A stretch of 64,000 nucleotides of DNA from Streptomyces radiopugnans (GTDB taxonomy: Bacteria; Actinomycetota; Actinomycetes; Streptomycetales; Streptomycetaceae): the NCBI RefSeq assembly GCF_900110735.1, contig NZ_FOET01000014.1, positions 94,881 to 158,880 of the forward strand, read 5' to 3'. Below, in pieces: positions 1 through 7,818 of this stretch. Each line of letters opens with the position of its first letter. Within the stretch, counting starts at the first letter, position 1. The notes beneath the pieces are model-generated. The model saw nothing but the letters and a program-made list of their open reading frames with translations, did no database searches and was not told where the DNA came from. Position numbers and translations under genes: made by a program.

Positions 1-1
1 C

Positions 2-328
2 GCCGCCGTGGACGGCGCGGGCCGATGGCGGCGGATGTGGCACGTCACCCTGCCCGCGCTGCGCCCGGTGATCGCCCTGCTGCTGGTGCTGCGCGTCGGC
101 GACGCCCTCACCGTCGGATTCGAGCAGATACTCCTGCAGCGCACGGCGGTGGGCACCGGCGCGGCCGAGGTCCTGGACACCTACGTGTGGAACGTCGGCC
201 TGGAGAACGGCGACTTCGGCTACGCGGCGGCCGTCGGCATCGTCAAGGGCGTCTTCGGCCTCTGCCTGGTGCTGGCCGCCAACAAGACCGCCCACCTGCT
301 GGGCGAGCAGGGGGTGTACAAGAAGTGA
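2..328 (+). CDS. carbohydrate ABC transporter permease, LplB-type (5' truncated)
   Basis: C-terminal part of an inner-membrane permease subunit of a carbohydrate ABC importer; its N-terminus lies left of the window. The readable frame opens with AAVDGAGRWRRM, the second half of the EAA loop (DGA signature) that docks onto the ATPase. It continues through hydrophobic segments (ALLLVLRVGDAL) and ends in a short basic tail. A downstream permease overlaps it through GTGA, so the two are translationally coupled as the usual heterodimer. The substrate-binding protein is expected upstream, outside the window. The oligosaccharide specificity is inferred from the glycosidases that follow. Confidence 0.85.
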   Translation, partial: AAVDGAGRWRRMWHVTLPALRPVIALLLVLRVGDALTVGFEQILLQRTAVGTGAAEVLDTYVWNVGLENGDFGYAAAVGIVKGVFGLCLVLAANKTAHLLGEQGVYKK

Positions 329-1254
329 GCGTGCTGACCGAGGACCGCGAGCGGGAGGGCGCCGGCGCCCGGATGCGCCCGGCCTGGGAGGAGCCCCCCA
401 GCGGAGCCGGCACCGCCGCCAAGGGCGCGGTACTGGCCGTGGCCTGCCTGGCGATCCTCTTCCCGCTGTGGATCGTGGTCGTCACCAGCCTGTCGTCGGC
501 CGAGACCATCCACCGGGCCGGCGGCCTGGTGGTGGTGCCCGACGGCATCACCTTCGAGGCCTACCGCGAACTGCTCTCCGGCGGCCAGGTCACCCGGGCC
601 ACCGTCATCAGCGTCTGCGTCACCGTCGTCGGCACGCTGTTCAGCATGGCCGTCTCGGTGCTGTGCGCCTACGGCCTGTCCCGTCCGGGTTCCTTCGGCC
701 ACCGGCCGATGCTGATGACGCTGCTGGCCACGATGTTCTTCGGCGCCGGGCTGATCCCCACCTACCTGTTGGTGCAGTCCCTCGGCCTGATCGACACCTA
801 CGCCTCGCTGATCCTGCCCAGCGCCGTGAGCGTGTTCAACATCCTGGTGCTGCGGGCGTTCTTCATGAACACCGCACCGGAACTGATCGACAGCGCCCGC
901 ATCGACGGCGCCGGGGAGTTCCGCATCCTGTGGCAGATCGTGATGCCGCTGTCGAAACCGGTGCTGGCGGTCATCTCGCTGTTCTACGCGGTCGGTTACT
1001 GGAGCGCCTGGTTCAACGCCTCCATCTACCTCAACGACCAGACCAAGATGCCGCTCCAGGTGGTGCTCAACCAGATCGTCCTCAAGGGCGAGCGCCCCAC
1101 GGGCATGTCCCAGATCATCAACACCGGCCAGATCCACACCCTCTCGGTGCAGATGGCCGTCATGGTGCTGGCCCTGGTGCCGGTCGCCGTGCTCTCGCCC
1201 TTCGTCCAGAAGCACTTCAAGAAGGGCATGCTCATCGGCGCCGTCAAGGGCTGA
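325..1254 (+). CDS. carbohydrate ABC transporter permease, YtcP/LplC-type
   Basis: Second permease of a sugar ABC importer, about 309 residues. GTG at 325 was chosen because it overlaps the previous stop (GTGA) and gives a normal family length. There is a cytoplasmic N-tail, then about six membrane segments starting at AVLAVACLAILFPLWIVVV. The EAA loop reads DSARIDGAGEFRILWQIVMP, and the protein ends FKKGMLIGAVKG, typical of the LplC/YtcP subgroup that imports complex oligosaccharides. No ATPase gene is adjacent; in Streptomyces such importers commonly share the MsiK-type ATPase encoded elsewhere. Likely co-transcribed with the GH42 gene 87 bases downstream. Confidence 0.88.
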   Translation: MSVLTEDREREGAGARMRPAWEEPPSGAGTAAKGAVLAVACLAILFPLWIVVVTSLSSAETIHRAGGLVVVPDGITFEAYRELLSGGQVTRATVISVCVTVVGTLFSMAVSVLCAYGLSRPGSFGHRPMLMTLLATMFFGAGLIPTYLLVQSLGLIDTYASLILPSAVSVFNILVLRAFFMNTAPELIDSARIDGAGEFRILWQIVMPLSKPVLAVISLFYAVGYWSAWFNASIYLNDQTKMPLQVVLNQIVLKGERPTGMSQIINTGQIHTLSVQMAVMVLALVPVAVLSPFVQKHFKKGMLIGAVKG

Positions 1255-1341
1255 CCGCGGACCACCACCTCCACCCCCGGACCGATCCGACCATCACCAC
1301 CGCGCACGGGCGGCCGCGGCGCCCGCTACGGAAGGCCCTCT

Positions 1342-3390
1342 GTGACCCCTTCACCCAGGCCCACCCTCGCCGACGTCACTCGCGGCCGGATCCTCTACGG
1401 CGGCGACTACAACCCCGAGCAGTGGCCGGAGTCCGTCTGGCCCGAGGACATGGCGCTGATGCGGGAGGCGGGCGTCAACCTCGCCACCGTCGGCGTCTTC
1501 TCCTGGGCCCGCCTCGAACCCCGCCCGGGCGAGCGCGACTTCGGCTGGCTCGACCGCGTCCTGGACCTGCTCCACGCAGGCGGGATCGGCGCCTGCCTGG
1601 CCACCCCCACCGCCTCGCCGCCCCCCTGGATGGGCGCCCGCCACCCAGAGACCCTGCCGCGCGACGAGACGGGCGCGGTCATCTGGTACGGCTCGCGCAA
1701 CCACTTCTGCGCCTCCTCGCCCGTCTACCGCGACCACGCCCTGAGCATCACCACCGACCTCGCCGACCGCTACGGCGACCACCCCGCCCTGCGGCTGTGG
1801 CACGTGAACAACGAGTACGGCACCGCCTGCCGGTGCGATGTCACCGCGGCCCACTTCCGCCGCTGGCTGCGCGACCGCTACGGAAGCCTGGACGCACTCA
1901 ACGACGCCTGGGGAACGGCCTTCTGGAGCCAGCGCTACGGCGACTGGGAGGAGATCATCCCGCCGCGCCGCGCCCAGTACATGGTCAACCCCACCCAGGA
2001 GCTGGACTTCCGCCGCTTCACCAGCGACGCCCTGCTGGAGTGCTTCACCGCCGAACGCGACGCCCTGGTGGAGCGCACCCCGCACATCCCCGTCACCACC
2101 AACTTCATGCCCCTGTTCGTCGGCCAGGACGGCTGGACGTGGGCGGAGCGCGAGGACGTCGTCTCCGTCGACATCTACCCAGACCCCGCCGACCCGGAGG
2201 GAGACGACGGCGCGGCATGGGGAGCGCTGGTGCAGGACCTCACCCGCTCCCAGGCGCGCGGGCCCTGGCTGCTGATGGAGCAGGCCGCGGGCCCGGTCAA
2301 CTGGCGCGGCGTCAACCACCCCAGGCCCGAGGGCCTGACACGGCTGTGGTCACTGCAGGCCGTGGCACGCGGCGCGGACGGGATCTGCTTCTTCCAGTGG
2401 CGCCAGTCCAGGCAGGGCAGCGAGAAGTTCCACTCCGGGATGCTGCCCCACGCCGGACCGCGCAGCCGCACCTTCCGCCAGGTGCGCGAACTGGGCGCGG
2501 ACCTGGGGCGCCTGGGCCGGATCATCGGCGAGTCCGTGACCGCGCGGGCTGCCGTACTGCATGACTGGAACGCCTGGTGGGCGACCCTCTCCGCCGGCCG
2601 CCCCTCCGGCCTCCTCACCTACGAGCGGCCGCTGCGCGCCTGGCACCGCGCCCTGTGGGAGTCCCATCTGACCTGCGACCTCGCCCACCCCGAGAGCGAT
2701 CTGGACGGCTACGCCCTGGTGGTGGTGCCGCATCTGTACCTGCTCACCGACGCGGCCCTGGACAATCTCGCCGCCCATGTGCGCGGCGGCGGCACCCTGG
2801 TGTGCGGCTTCTTCACCGGCGTCGCCGACACCGACGACCGGGTGCGCGAGGGCGGCGTGGACGCCCGGCTGCGGGCGGTGCTGGGCATCGGCACCGTGCA
2901 CGAGTGGTGGCCGCTGGAGGAGGGCGGGACCCAGCCGCTCGCCTCCACCGGGGACGTCGTCGGTCAGGGCGCCACCGGCACCCTGTGGCGCGAGGACTTC
3001 GAGACGGACGGCGCCGAGACCGTAGCCGTCTACCGGGGCGGCGAGCTCGACGGCCGTCCCGCGATCACCCGCCACAGCCACGGCGAGGGCACCGCCTGGT
3101 ACCTGTCCACCCTCCCCGACCCCGCCGCACTGCGCGCCCTGCTGTCCCGCGCGGCCGGCGAGGCGGGAGTGCGGCCTCCGCTTCCCGGACTGCCCGCGGG
3201 CGTGGAGGCCGTACGCCGCGGCGCCTGGCTGTTCCTCCTCAACCACCGGCGCGAGCCGACCACCGTCCCCCTGCCCGTCCCGGCGACCGACGAGCTCACC
3301 GGGCGGCGGCACGAGCACGGAATCACGCTCGGCCGCCACGGCGCCGCCGTCCTGCGCGAGGACCCGCCCGCGCCGGGGAGCGGCGCCTGA
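1342..3390 (+). CDS. GH42 beta-galactosidase
   Basis: Cytoplasmic beta-galactosidase of 682 residues, the usual GH42 size: TIM barrel, trimerisation domain (about residues 390-600) and small C-terminal beta domain. The barrel begins GGDYNPEQWPE. The acid/base Glu is E158 in WHVNNEYG and the nucleophile Glu is E313 in LLMEQAAG. No signal peptide is seen, so it should act on imported oligosaccharides. The GTG start at 1342 is preceded by GGAAGG. It lies directly behind the two permeases and before a secreted GH12 enzyme. The natural substrate may be galactosyl side chains of a plant polysaccharide; this is inference. Confidence 0.92.
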   Translation: MTPSPRPTLADVTRGRILYGGDYNPEQWPESVWPEDMALMREAGVNLATVGVFSWARLEPRPGERDFGWLDRVLDLLHAGGIGACLATPTASPPPWMGARHPETLPRDETGAVIWYGSRNHFCASSPVYRDHALSITTDLADRYGDHPALRLWHVNNEYGTACRCDVTAAHFRRWLRDRYGSLDALNDAWGTAFWSQRYGDWEEIIPPRRAQYMVNPTQELDFRRFTSDALLECFTAERDALVERTPHIPVTTNFMPLFVGQDGWTWAEREDVVSVDIYPDPADPEGDDGAAWGALVQDLTRSQARGPWLLMEQAAGPVNWRGVNHPRPEGLTRLWSLQAVARGADGICFFQWRQSRQGSEKFHSGMLPHAGPRSRTFRQVRELGADLGRLGRIIGESVTARAAVLHDWNAWWATLSAGRPSGLLTYERPLRAWHRALWESHLTCDLAHPESDLDGYALVVVPHLYLLTDAALDNLAAHVRGGGTLVCGFFTGVADTDDRVREGGVDARLRAVLGIGTVHEWWPLEEGGTQPLASTGDVVGQGATGTLWREDFETDGAETVAVYRGGELDGRPAITRHSHGEGTAWYLSTLPDPAALRALLSRAAGEAGVRPPLPGLPAGVEAVRRGAWLFLLNHRREPTTVPLPVPATDELTGRRHEHGITLGRHGAAVLREDPPAPGSGA

Positions 3391-3445
3391 ACACCGTCCC
3401 CACGACACACCCGTCCCCCCACGACACGCCAGGAAGGCCCCCACC

Positions 3446-4309
3446 ATGAGCGATCTCATGCCCTCCCGCCGCCGCGGGCGCCGCACCGCCCTTACCGCCC
3501 GCACCGCCCGGATCGGAACCGCCGTCGCGGCGGCGCTGGCCGTCGCCGCGTCCCTGACCGCGGCCTCCACCGCCTCGGCGGCCCCCTCGCCCCGGGCGCC
3601 GGGCAAGGCCTCTGCGAAGGCCTCCGCGGGCACCTGCGACGCCTTCGGGACGATCCCGATGGGCAAGTACTACGTCAACAACAACCTCTGGGGCCAGGAC
3701 TCCGGCCAGGGATGGCAGTGCGCCTGGGACACCCACCGCAGCGGCGACACCATCGGCTGGGGCACCGAGTGGCAGTGGTCCGGGGTGTCGCACGAGGTGA
3801 AGTCCTTCACCAGCGCCGTCCTGGGCTGGCACTGGGGCTGGCAGTCGGACGCCACCGAGTTGCCGGTGAGGCTCTCCGACAACCGGTCCGTGCGCACCTC
3901 GTGGCGGTACGCCGTCAGCCCCGACCCCGGCACCATGAACGTCGCCTACGACCTGTGGCTGCACGACAGGGTCGCCGAGGACTGGGAGGACCAGCCCACC
4001 GACGAGGTCATGATCTGGACCTACCGCTCCGGCGGCGCGGGGCCCCTGGGCCAGAAGACCGGCACCGTGAACATCGGTGGCGCCACCTGGGACCTCTACC
4101 AGGGCGACATCGGCTGGAAGGTCCACTCCTTCGTGCGGACCTCCAACACCACCTCCGTCGGCCTGGACCTCAACGACTTCCTCAGGGCCCTCCAGCAGCG
4201 CGGCTCGGTGAGCCCCGCCAAGTACCTCTCCAGCGTCCAGGCGGGCACCGAGGTGTTCACCGGCGCCGGGCGCCTGGACACCTCGGCCTACTCCGTCGAC
4301 GTCGGCTGA
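3446..4309 (+). CDS. secreted GH12 endoglucanase / xyloglucanase
   Basis: Extracellular glycoside hydrolase of 287 residues. The N-terminus is strongly basic (RRRGRR) followed by a hydrophobic run to about residue 46 (TASAAPS), a signal peptide possibly of Tat type. The mature domain shows GH12 hallmarks: KYYVNNNLWGQ near residues 75-84, nucleophile E187 in DEVMIW, and acid/base E269 in GTEVFTGAG. GH12 enzymes cleave beta-1,4-glucan or xyloglucan; the sequence alone does not separate the two. The neighbouring GH31 and GH42 genes favour xyloglucan. AGGAAGG precedes the ATG start. No carbohydrate-binding module is present. Confidence 0.88.
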   Translation: MSDLMPSRRRGRRTALTARTARIGTAVAAALAVAASLTAASTASAAPSPRAPGKASAKASAGTCDAFGTIPMGKYYVNNNLWGQDSGQGWQCAWDTHRSGDTIGWGTEWQWSGVSHEVKSFTSAVLGWHWGWQSDATELPVRLSDNRSVRTSWRYAVSPDPGTMNVAYDLWLHDRVAEDWEDQPTDEVMIWTYRSGGAGPLGQKTGTVNIGGATWDLYQGDIGWKVHSFVRTSNTTSVGLDLNDFLRALQQRGSVSPAKYLSSVQAGTEVFTGAGRLDTSAYSVDVG

Positions 4310-4335
4310 CGGCCCCCGCACCTCTCCCGGAAGAC

Positions 4336-4372
4336 GGACGGCGCCGGCGGATCGCGTCCGCCGGCGCCGTCC
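4336..4372. terminator. bidirectional terminator between GH12 and GH31 genes
   Basis: A perfect 16-bp inverted repeat around a 5-base loop (TCGCG) lies between two convergent genes, 26 bases past the GH12 stop and 24 bases past the GH31 stop. It lacks a U tract, as is usual in Streptomyces. Confidence 0.8.
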
Positions 4373-4396
4373 GCGCGGCACCTGCCGCCCGCCGCC

Positions 4397-6445
4397 TCAG
4401 TCCTCCCGCACCGGAAGCCGCGCGCCGTCCCGCAGGAACAGCGGGATCCGCTCCAGCGGCGCGGGCACGGTGACCGGCCCGCCGCCGGGGTACCTCTCGC
4501 CCGTCCAGGCGTCCGTCCACTCCGCCCCGGCCGGCAGGTGCACGGTGCGCTCCCGGGCGCCGGCCTCCAGCACGGGCGCCACCAGCAGGTCGGGCCCGAA
4601 CAGATAGGCGTCGTCCACCTCCCAGGCGGCCGGGTCGCCGGGGAACTCCAGGAACAGCGGGCGCATCGGCGGCAGCCCCTCGGTGTGGGCGGCACGCATC
4701 TGCTCCAGCACGTACGGCCTGAGCCGTTCGCGCAGCCGCAGGTACGCCTCCAGGATCTCCCCGGCCTCCCGGCCGTAGGACCACACCTCGTTGGGACCGC
4801 CGGTCATGTCCGGGCCCAGCGGCATGCCGGGATCGCGGAAGCCGTGCAGCCGCATCAGCGGGGAGAGCGCGCCGAACTGGAACCAGCGCACCATCACCTC
4901 GCGGTAGGCCGGGTCGTCCGGATCGCCGCCGTGGAAGCCGCCGATGTCGGTGTTCCACCACGGGATGCCCGACAGCGCGGTGTTGAGGCCGGCCGCGATC
5001 TGGCGGCGCAGGGTGGCGAAGTCGGTGCCGATGTCCCCGGACCACAGGGCGGCGCCGTAGCGCTGGGAGCCCGCCCAGGCCGACCGGTTCAGCGAGATGA
5101 TCCCGGTCTCGCCCTCGGCGGCCAGGCCGTCGTGGACGGTGCGGGCGTTCTCGCGCGGGTAGAGGTTGGACACCTCCAGCCCGGGGCCGGCGTGGTAGCG
5201 CAGATTGGCCGCGAAGCCCGGCTTGAGCTCCGGCTCCCCGGCGTCCAGCCAGAACGCCGTGATGCCGTACGACAGGTAGTTCTCCCGGATGCGGGACCAC
5301 ACGAAGTCGCGGGCGTCGGGGTTGGTGGCGTCGTAGAAGGCGACCTGGACGGGCTCGGCCACCCCCTTGTCCGGCCAGTCGGCGTGCGCCATCGGCCCGT
5401 ACTCGGTGCCGATGAACAGGCCCTGCTGCTCCATCGGCCGGTGGTTCTCGCTCAGCGGCGAGACCGACGGCCACACCGAGACCACCAGCTTCACGCCCAG
5501 CTCGTCCAGCTCCTTGACCATGGCGGCCGGGTCGGGCCACTCGGCCGGGTCGAACCGCCACTCGCCCAGATGCGTCCAGTGGAAGAAGTCGCAGACGATC
5601 GCCGACAGCGGCAGCCCGCGCCGCTTGTACTCCCGCGCCACCGACAGCAGTTCGTCCTGGGTGCGGTAGCGCAGCTTGCACTGCCAGAAACCGGCCGCCC
5701 ACTCCGGCAGCATCGGGGTGCGGCCGGTGGCGGCCGAGTAGCGGCGCTGGGCGTCGGCCGGGTCGCCGGCGGTGATCCAGTAGTCGATCTGGCGGGCGGA
5801 GTCGGCGACCCAGCGGGTGCCGTTGTGCGCCAGCTCCACCCGTCCGACGGCCGGGTTGTTCCACAGCAGGGTGTAGCCGCGCGAGGAGGTCAGCACGGGG
5901 ATGGAGACCTCGGCGTTGCGCTGGACGAGGTCGACCACCGCGCCCTTCTGGTCCAGCAGCCCGTGCTGGTGCTGGCCCAGCCCGTACAGCCGCTCGCCCC
6001 CGTAGGCGGCGAAGCGCTGCTCCAGGCGGTGGTAGCCGTTGCCGGTGGCGGTGTGCAGCCGGGAGCCGGGCCACCAGAAGTGGGCGCGGTCCTCGGACAG
6101 CAGCTCGGCGCCGTCGCCGGTGCGCACGAAGCGGAGCATGCCGTCGGCGCTCACCACGGCGGTGATCGCCCCGCAGGTCACCCGGGCGTGGTCGTCCTCG
6201 ATCCGGATGTCCGGCTCGGACCCGGCGGGCGGCGGATCGGCCAGGAGCGCGCCGGGCAGTCCGTCCAGGACCGGGCCGCCCAGCCGGGCGCGGACCCGTA
6301 CGGCGTCCGGACCCCAGGGCTCGACGCGTACGGTCTCCTGCCGCCCGCGCCACTCCAGCACGCCGTCGCGCGTGCGGAAGGTGCCGCGGGTGGGGGAGGA
6401 CTGGGCCAGGGAGGAGGGGGGAGGGGAGAAGGCGGGTGTGGACAC
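4397..6445 (-). CDS. GH31 alpha-xylosidase / alpha-glucosidase
   Basis: Cytoplasmic retaining alpha-glycosidase of 682 residues. The GTG at 6445 was chosen because AGGAG sits eight bases upstream; the frame stays open further upstream through the lacI region but only by GC bias. An N-terminal beta domain (to about 240) precedes the GH31 barrel, starting MLPEWAAGFWQCKLRY. The nucleophile is D401 in AFWLDAGEPE and the acid/base is D471 in ALWSGDIGTDF. The KLRY and DAGEPE context resembles alpha-xylosidases more than maltases. It lies 107 bases downstream of lacI on the same strand, so both probably share the operator-controlled promoter. Confidence 0.88.
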   Translation of the reverse strand: MSTPAFSPPPSSLAQSSPTRGTFRTRDGVLEWRGRQETVRVEPWGPDAVRVRARLGGPVLDGLPGALLADPPPAGSEPDIRIEDDHARVTCGAITAVVSADGMLRFVRTGDGAELLSEDRAHFWWPGSRLHTATGNGYHRLEQRFAAYGGERLYGLGQHQHGLLDQKGAVVDLVQRNAEVSIPVLTSSRGYTLLWNNPAVGRVELAHNGTRWVADSARQIDYWITAGDPADAQRRYSAATGRTPMLPEWAAGFWQCKLRYRTQDELLSVAREYKRRGLPLSAIVCDFFHWTHLGEWRFDPAEWPDPAAMVKELDELGVKLVVSVWPSVSPLSENHRPMEQQGLFIGTEYGPMAHADWPDKGVAEPVQVAFYDATNPDARDFVWSRIRENYLSYGITAFWLDAGEPELKPGFAANLRYHAGPGLEVSNLYPRENARTVHDGLAAEGETGIISLNRSAWAGSQRYGAALWSGDIGTDFATLRRQIAAGLNTALSGIPWWNTDIGGFHGGDPDDPAYREVMVRWFQFGALSPLMRLHGFRDPGMPLGPDMTGGPNEVWSYGREAGEILEAYLRLRERLRPYVLEQMRAAHTEGLPPMRPLFLEFPGDPAAWEVDDAYLFGPDLLVAPVLEAGARERTVHLPAGAEWTDAWTGERYPGGGPVTVPAPLERIPLFLRDGARLPVRED

Positions 6446-6552
6446 GGGGCTCCTGAGGGGCTCGTCGGTGTGCGGACCGGTCGGGCGGGAAGAGCGGGGA
6501 GCGGCGGGAGAAGCGGGGGAGCGGTGAGTGGTGAGCGGCGGGAGCGCGGGGA

Positions 6553-7566
6553 TCAGCGGGCGGCGGGGGCCGGACCGGAGCTGGCCCGCACCGTCAGCCG
6601 CGGGGGCAGGAGTTCGAGGCGGTCCCCGCGCTCGCCGCGCACCCTGGCCATCACCAGCTCCACCGCGCGGCGCCCCATCTCGTGGGCGGGTATGGCCACC
6701 GAGGTCAGGCGCACGGACGCCTGGACGGCCACCTGGTCGGGGCAGATGGCGACCACCGAGACGTCCTCGGGCACGGCCCGGCCCTGCTGGCGCAGCAGGC
6801 TCAGCAGCGGGTCGATGGCGGCCTCGTTCTGCACGACGAAGCCGGTGGTGCCGGGGCGTTCGTCGAGGATGCGGGCGAGCGTCCCGGCCATCGCCGCGTA
6901 GCTGCCCTCGCACGGCCGGTGCAGCAGCCGCACCCCCAGTTCGGCGGCGCGGGCGCGCAGCCCGTCGCGGGTGCGCTCGGCGAAGCCGGTGTGCCGCTCG
7001 TAGACGGCGGCCGCCTCGCCGACCACCGCGATGTCGCGGTGGCCCAGCTCGGCCAGGTGTTCCACGCACAGCGCGCCGGTGGCGGTGAAGTCCAGGTCGA
7101 CGCAGGTCAGTCCGGACGGGTCGGCGGGGATGCCGATGAGCACGGCGGGGCGCCCGGTGTCGCGCAGCAGCGGCAGGCGGGCGTCGTCCAGCTCGACGTC
7201 CATCAGGATCATCGCGTCGGCCAGTCCGCTGCCCACCACCCGCCGTACCGCCTCCGGTCCCTCCTCGCCGGTCAGCAGCAGCACGTCGTGGTCGTGGGCG
7301 CGGGCGGTGGTGGCGACGGCCAGGGCGATCTCCATCATCACCGGCACGTACATGTCGGTGCGCAGCGGCATCATCAGGGCGATGATGTTGGACCTGCTGC
7401 TGGCCAGCGCCCGCGCACCGGCGTTGGGGTGGTATCCCAGCTCGCGGATGCTCTGCTCGACGCGTTCGCGGGTGGCGGCGGAGATGGAACGCTTTCCGCT
7501 GAGGACGTAGCTCACGGTGCTGGCGGAGACTCCGGCGTGCCGGGCGACCTCGGCGAGGGTGACCAT
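6553..7566 (-). CDS. LacI-family transcriptional regulator
   Basis: Sugar-responsive repressor of 337 residues. The N-terminal helix-turn-helix and hinge read VTLAEVARHAGVSASTVSYV and GYHPNAGARALASSRS. A periplasmic-binding-like effector domain (about residues 60-330) follows. It is transcribed away from the acyl-CoA dehydrogenase gene, and two palindromes with the LacI core GAAGCGCTTC lie just upstream of its start. Autoregulation and control of the downstream GH31 gene are therefore likely. Control of the permease/GH42/GH12 operon would require similar sites left of the window. The ligand is unknown; xyloglucan oligosaccharide is inferred from the enzymes. Confidence 0.93.
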   Translation of the reverse strand: MVTLAEVARHAGVSASTVSYVLSGKRSISAATRERVEQSIRELGYHPNAGARALASSRSNIIALMMPLRTDMYVPVMMEIALAVATTARAHDHDVLLLTGEEGPEAVRRVVGSGLADAMILMDVELDDARLPLLRDTGRPAVLIGIPADPSGLTCVDLDFTATGALCVEHLAELGHRDIAVVGEAAAVYERHTGFAERTRDGLRARAAELGVRLLHRPCEGSYAAMAGTLARILDERPGTTGFVVQNEAAIDPLLSLLRQQGRAVPEDVSVVAICPDQVAVQASVRLTSVAIPAHEMGRRAVELVMARVRGERGDRLELLPPRLTVRASSGPAPAAR

Positions 7567-7601
7567 GGGCTCTCCAGGGCGGTGCGGGAAGCGGCTGAGG
7601 T

Positions 7602-7611
7602 GAAGCGCTTC
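7602..7611. promoter_or_regulatory. LacI-type operator, lacI-proximal
   Basis: GAAGCGCTTC, a perfect 10-bp palindrome in the context TGAAGCGCTTCGACA, 35 bases upstream of the lacI start. The CG-centred core is typical of LacI-family operators. A second copy lies exactly 80 bases away. Confidence 0.75.
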
Positions 7612-7676
7612 GACAGGGAATCTGCGGACCGACCCTAAACCCGACCTGACCGCCTGTCCAGATACTCTGCGAAGGG

Positions 7677-7696
7677 TTGTCGAAGCGCTTCAACAA
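7677..7696. promoter_or_regulatory. LacI-type operator, distal
   Basis: A 20-bp near-perfect palindrome: TTGT and ACAA flank the core GAAGCGCTTC, and only one symmetric pair mismatches. It is the stronger of the two sites and lies between lacI and the divergent acyl-CoA dehydrogenase gene. Confidence 0.78.
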
Positions 7697-7818
7697 GTGG
7701 TCGCATACGGGTGCACCGCACCCCGGAAGCGGTACGTACCGTGCACAACGGGTACACGCATCGCGCAGTACCCGGCAGTAGTGCTCGATGGCGCCCCGGC
7801 AGTGCGAGGTGAACCGCG

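Noticed and set aside
4257..7696. Frames extending GH31 upstream through lacI, or running beside it
   Set aside because: The GH31 fold begins after 6445, where an AGGAG-GTG start sits; the extra sequence is Arg-rich and antisense or overlapping with lacI.
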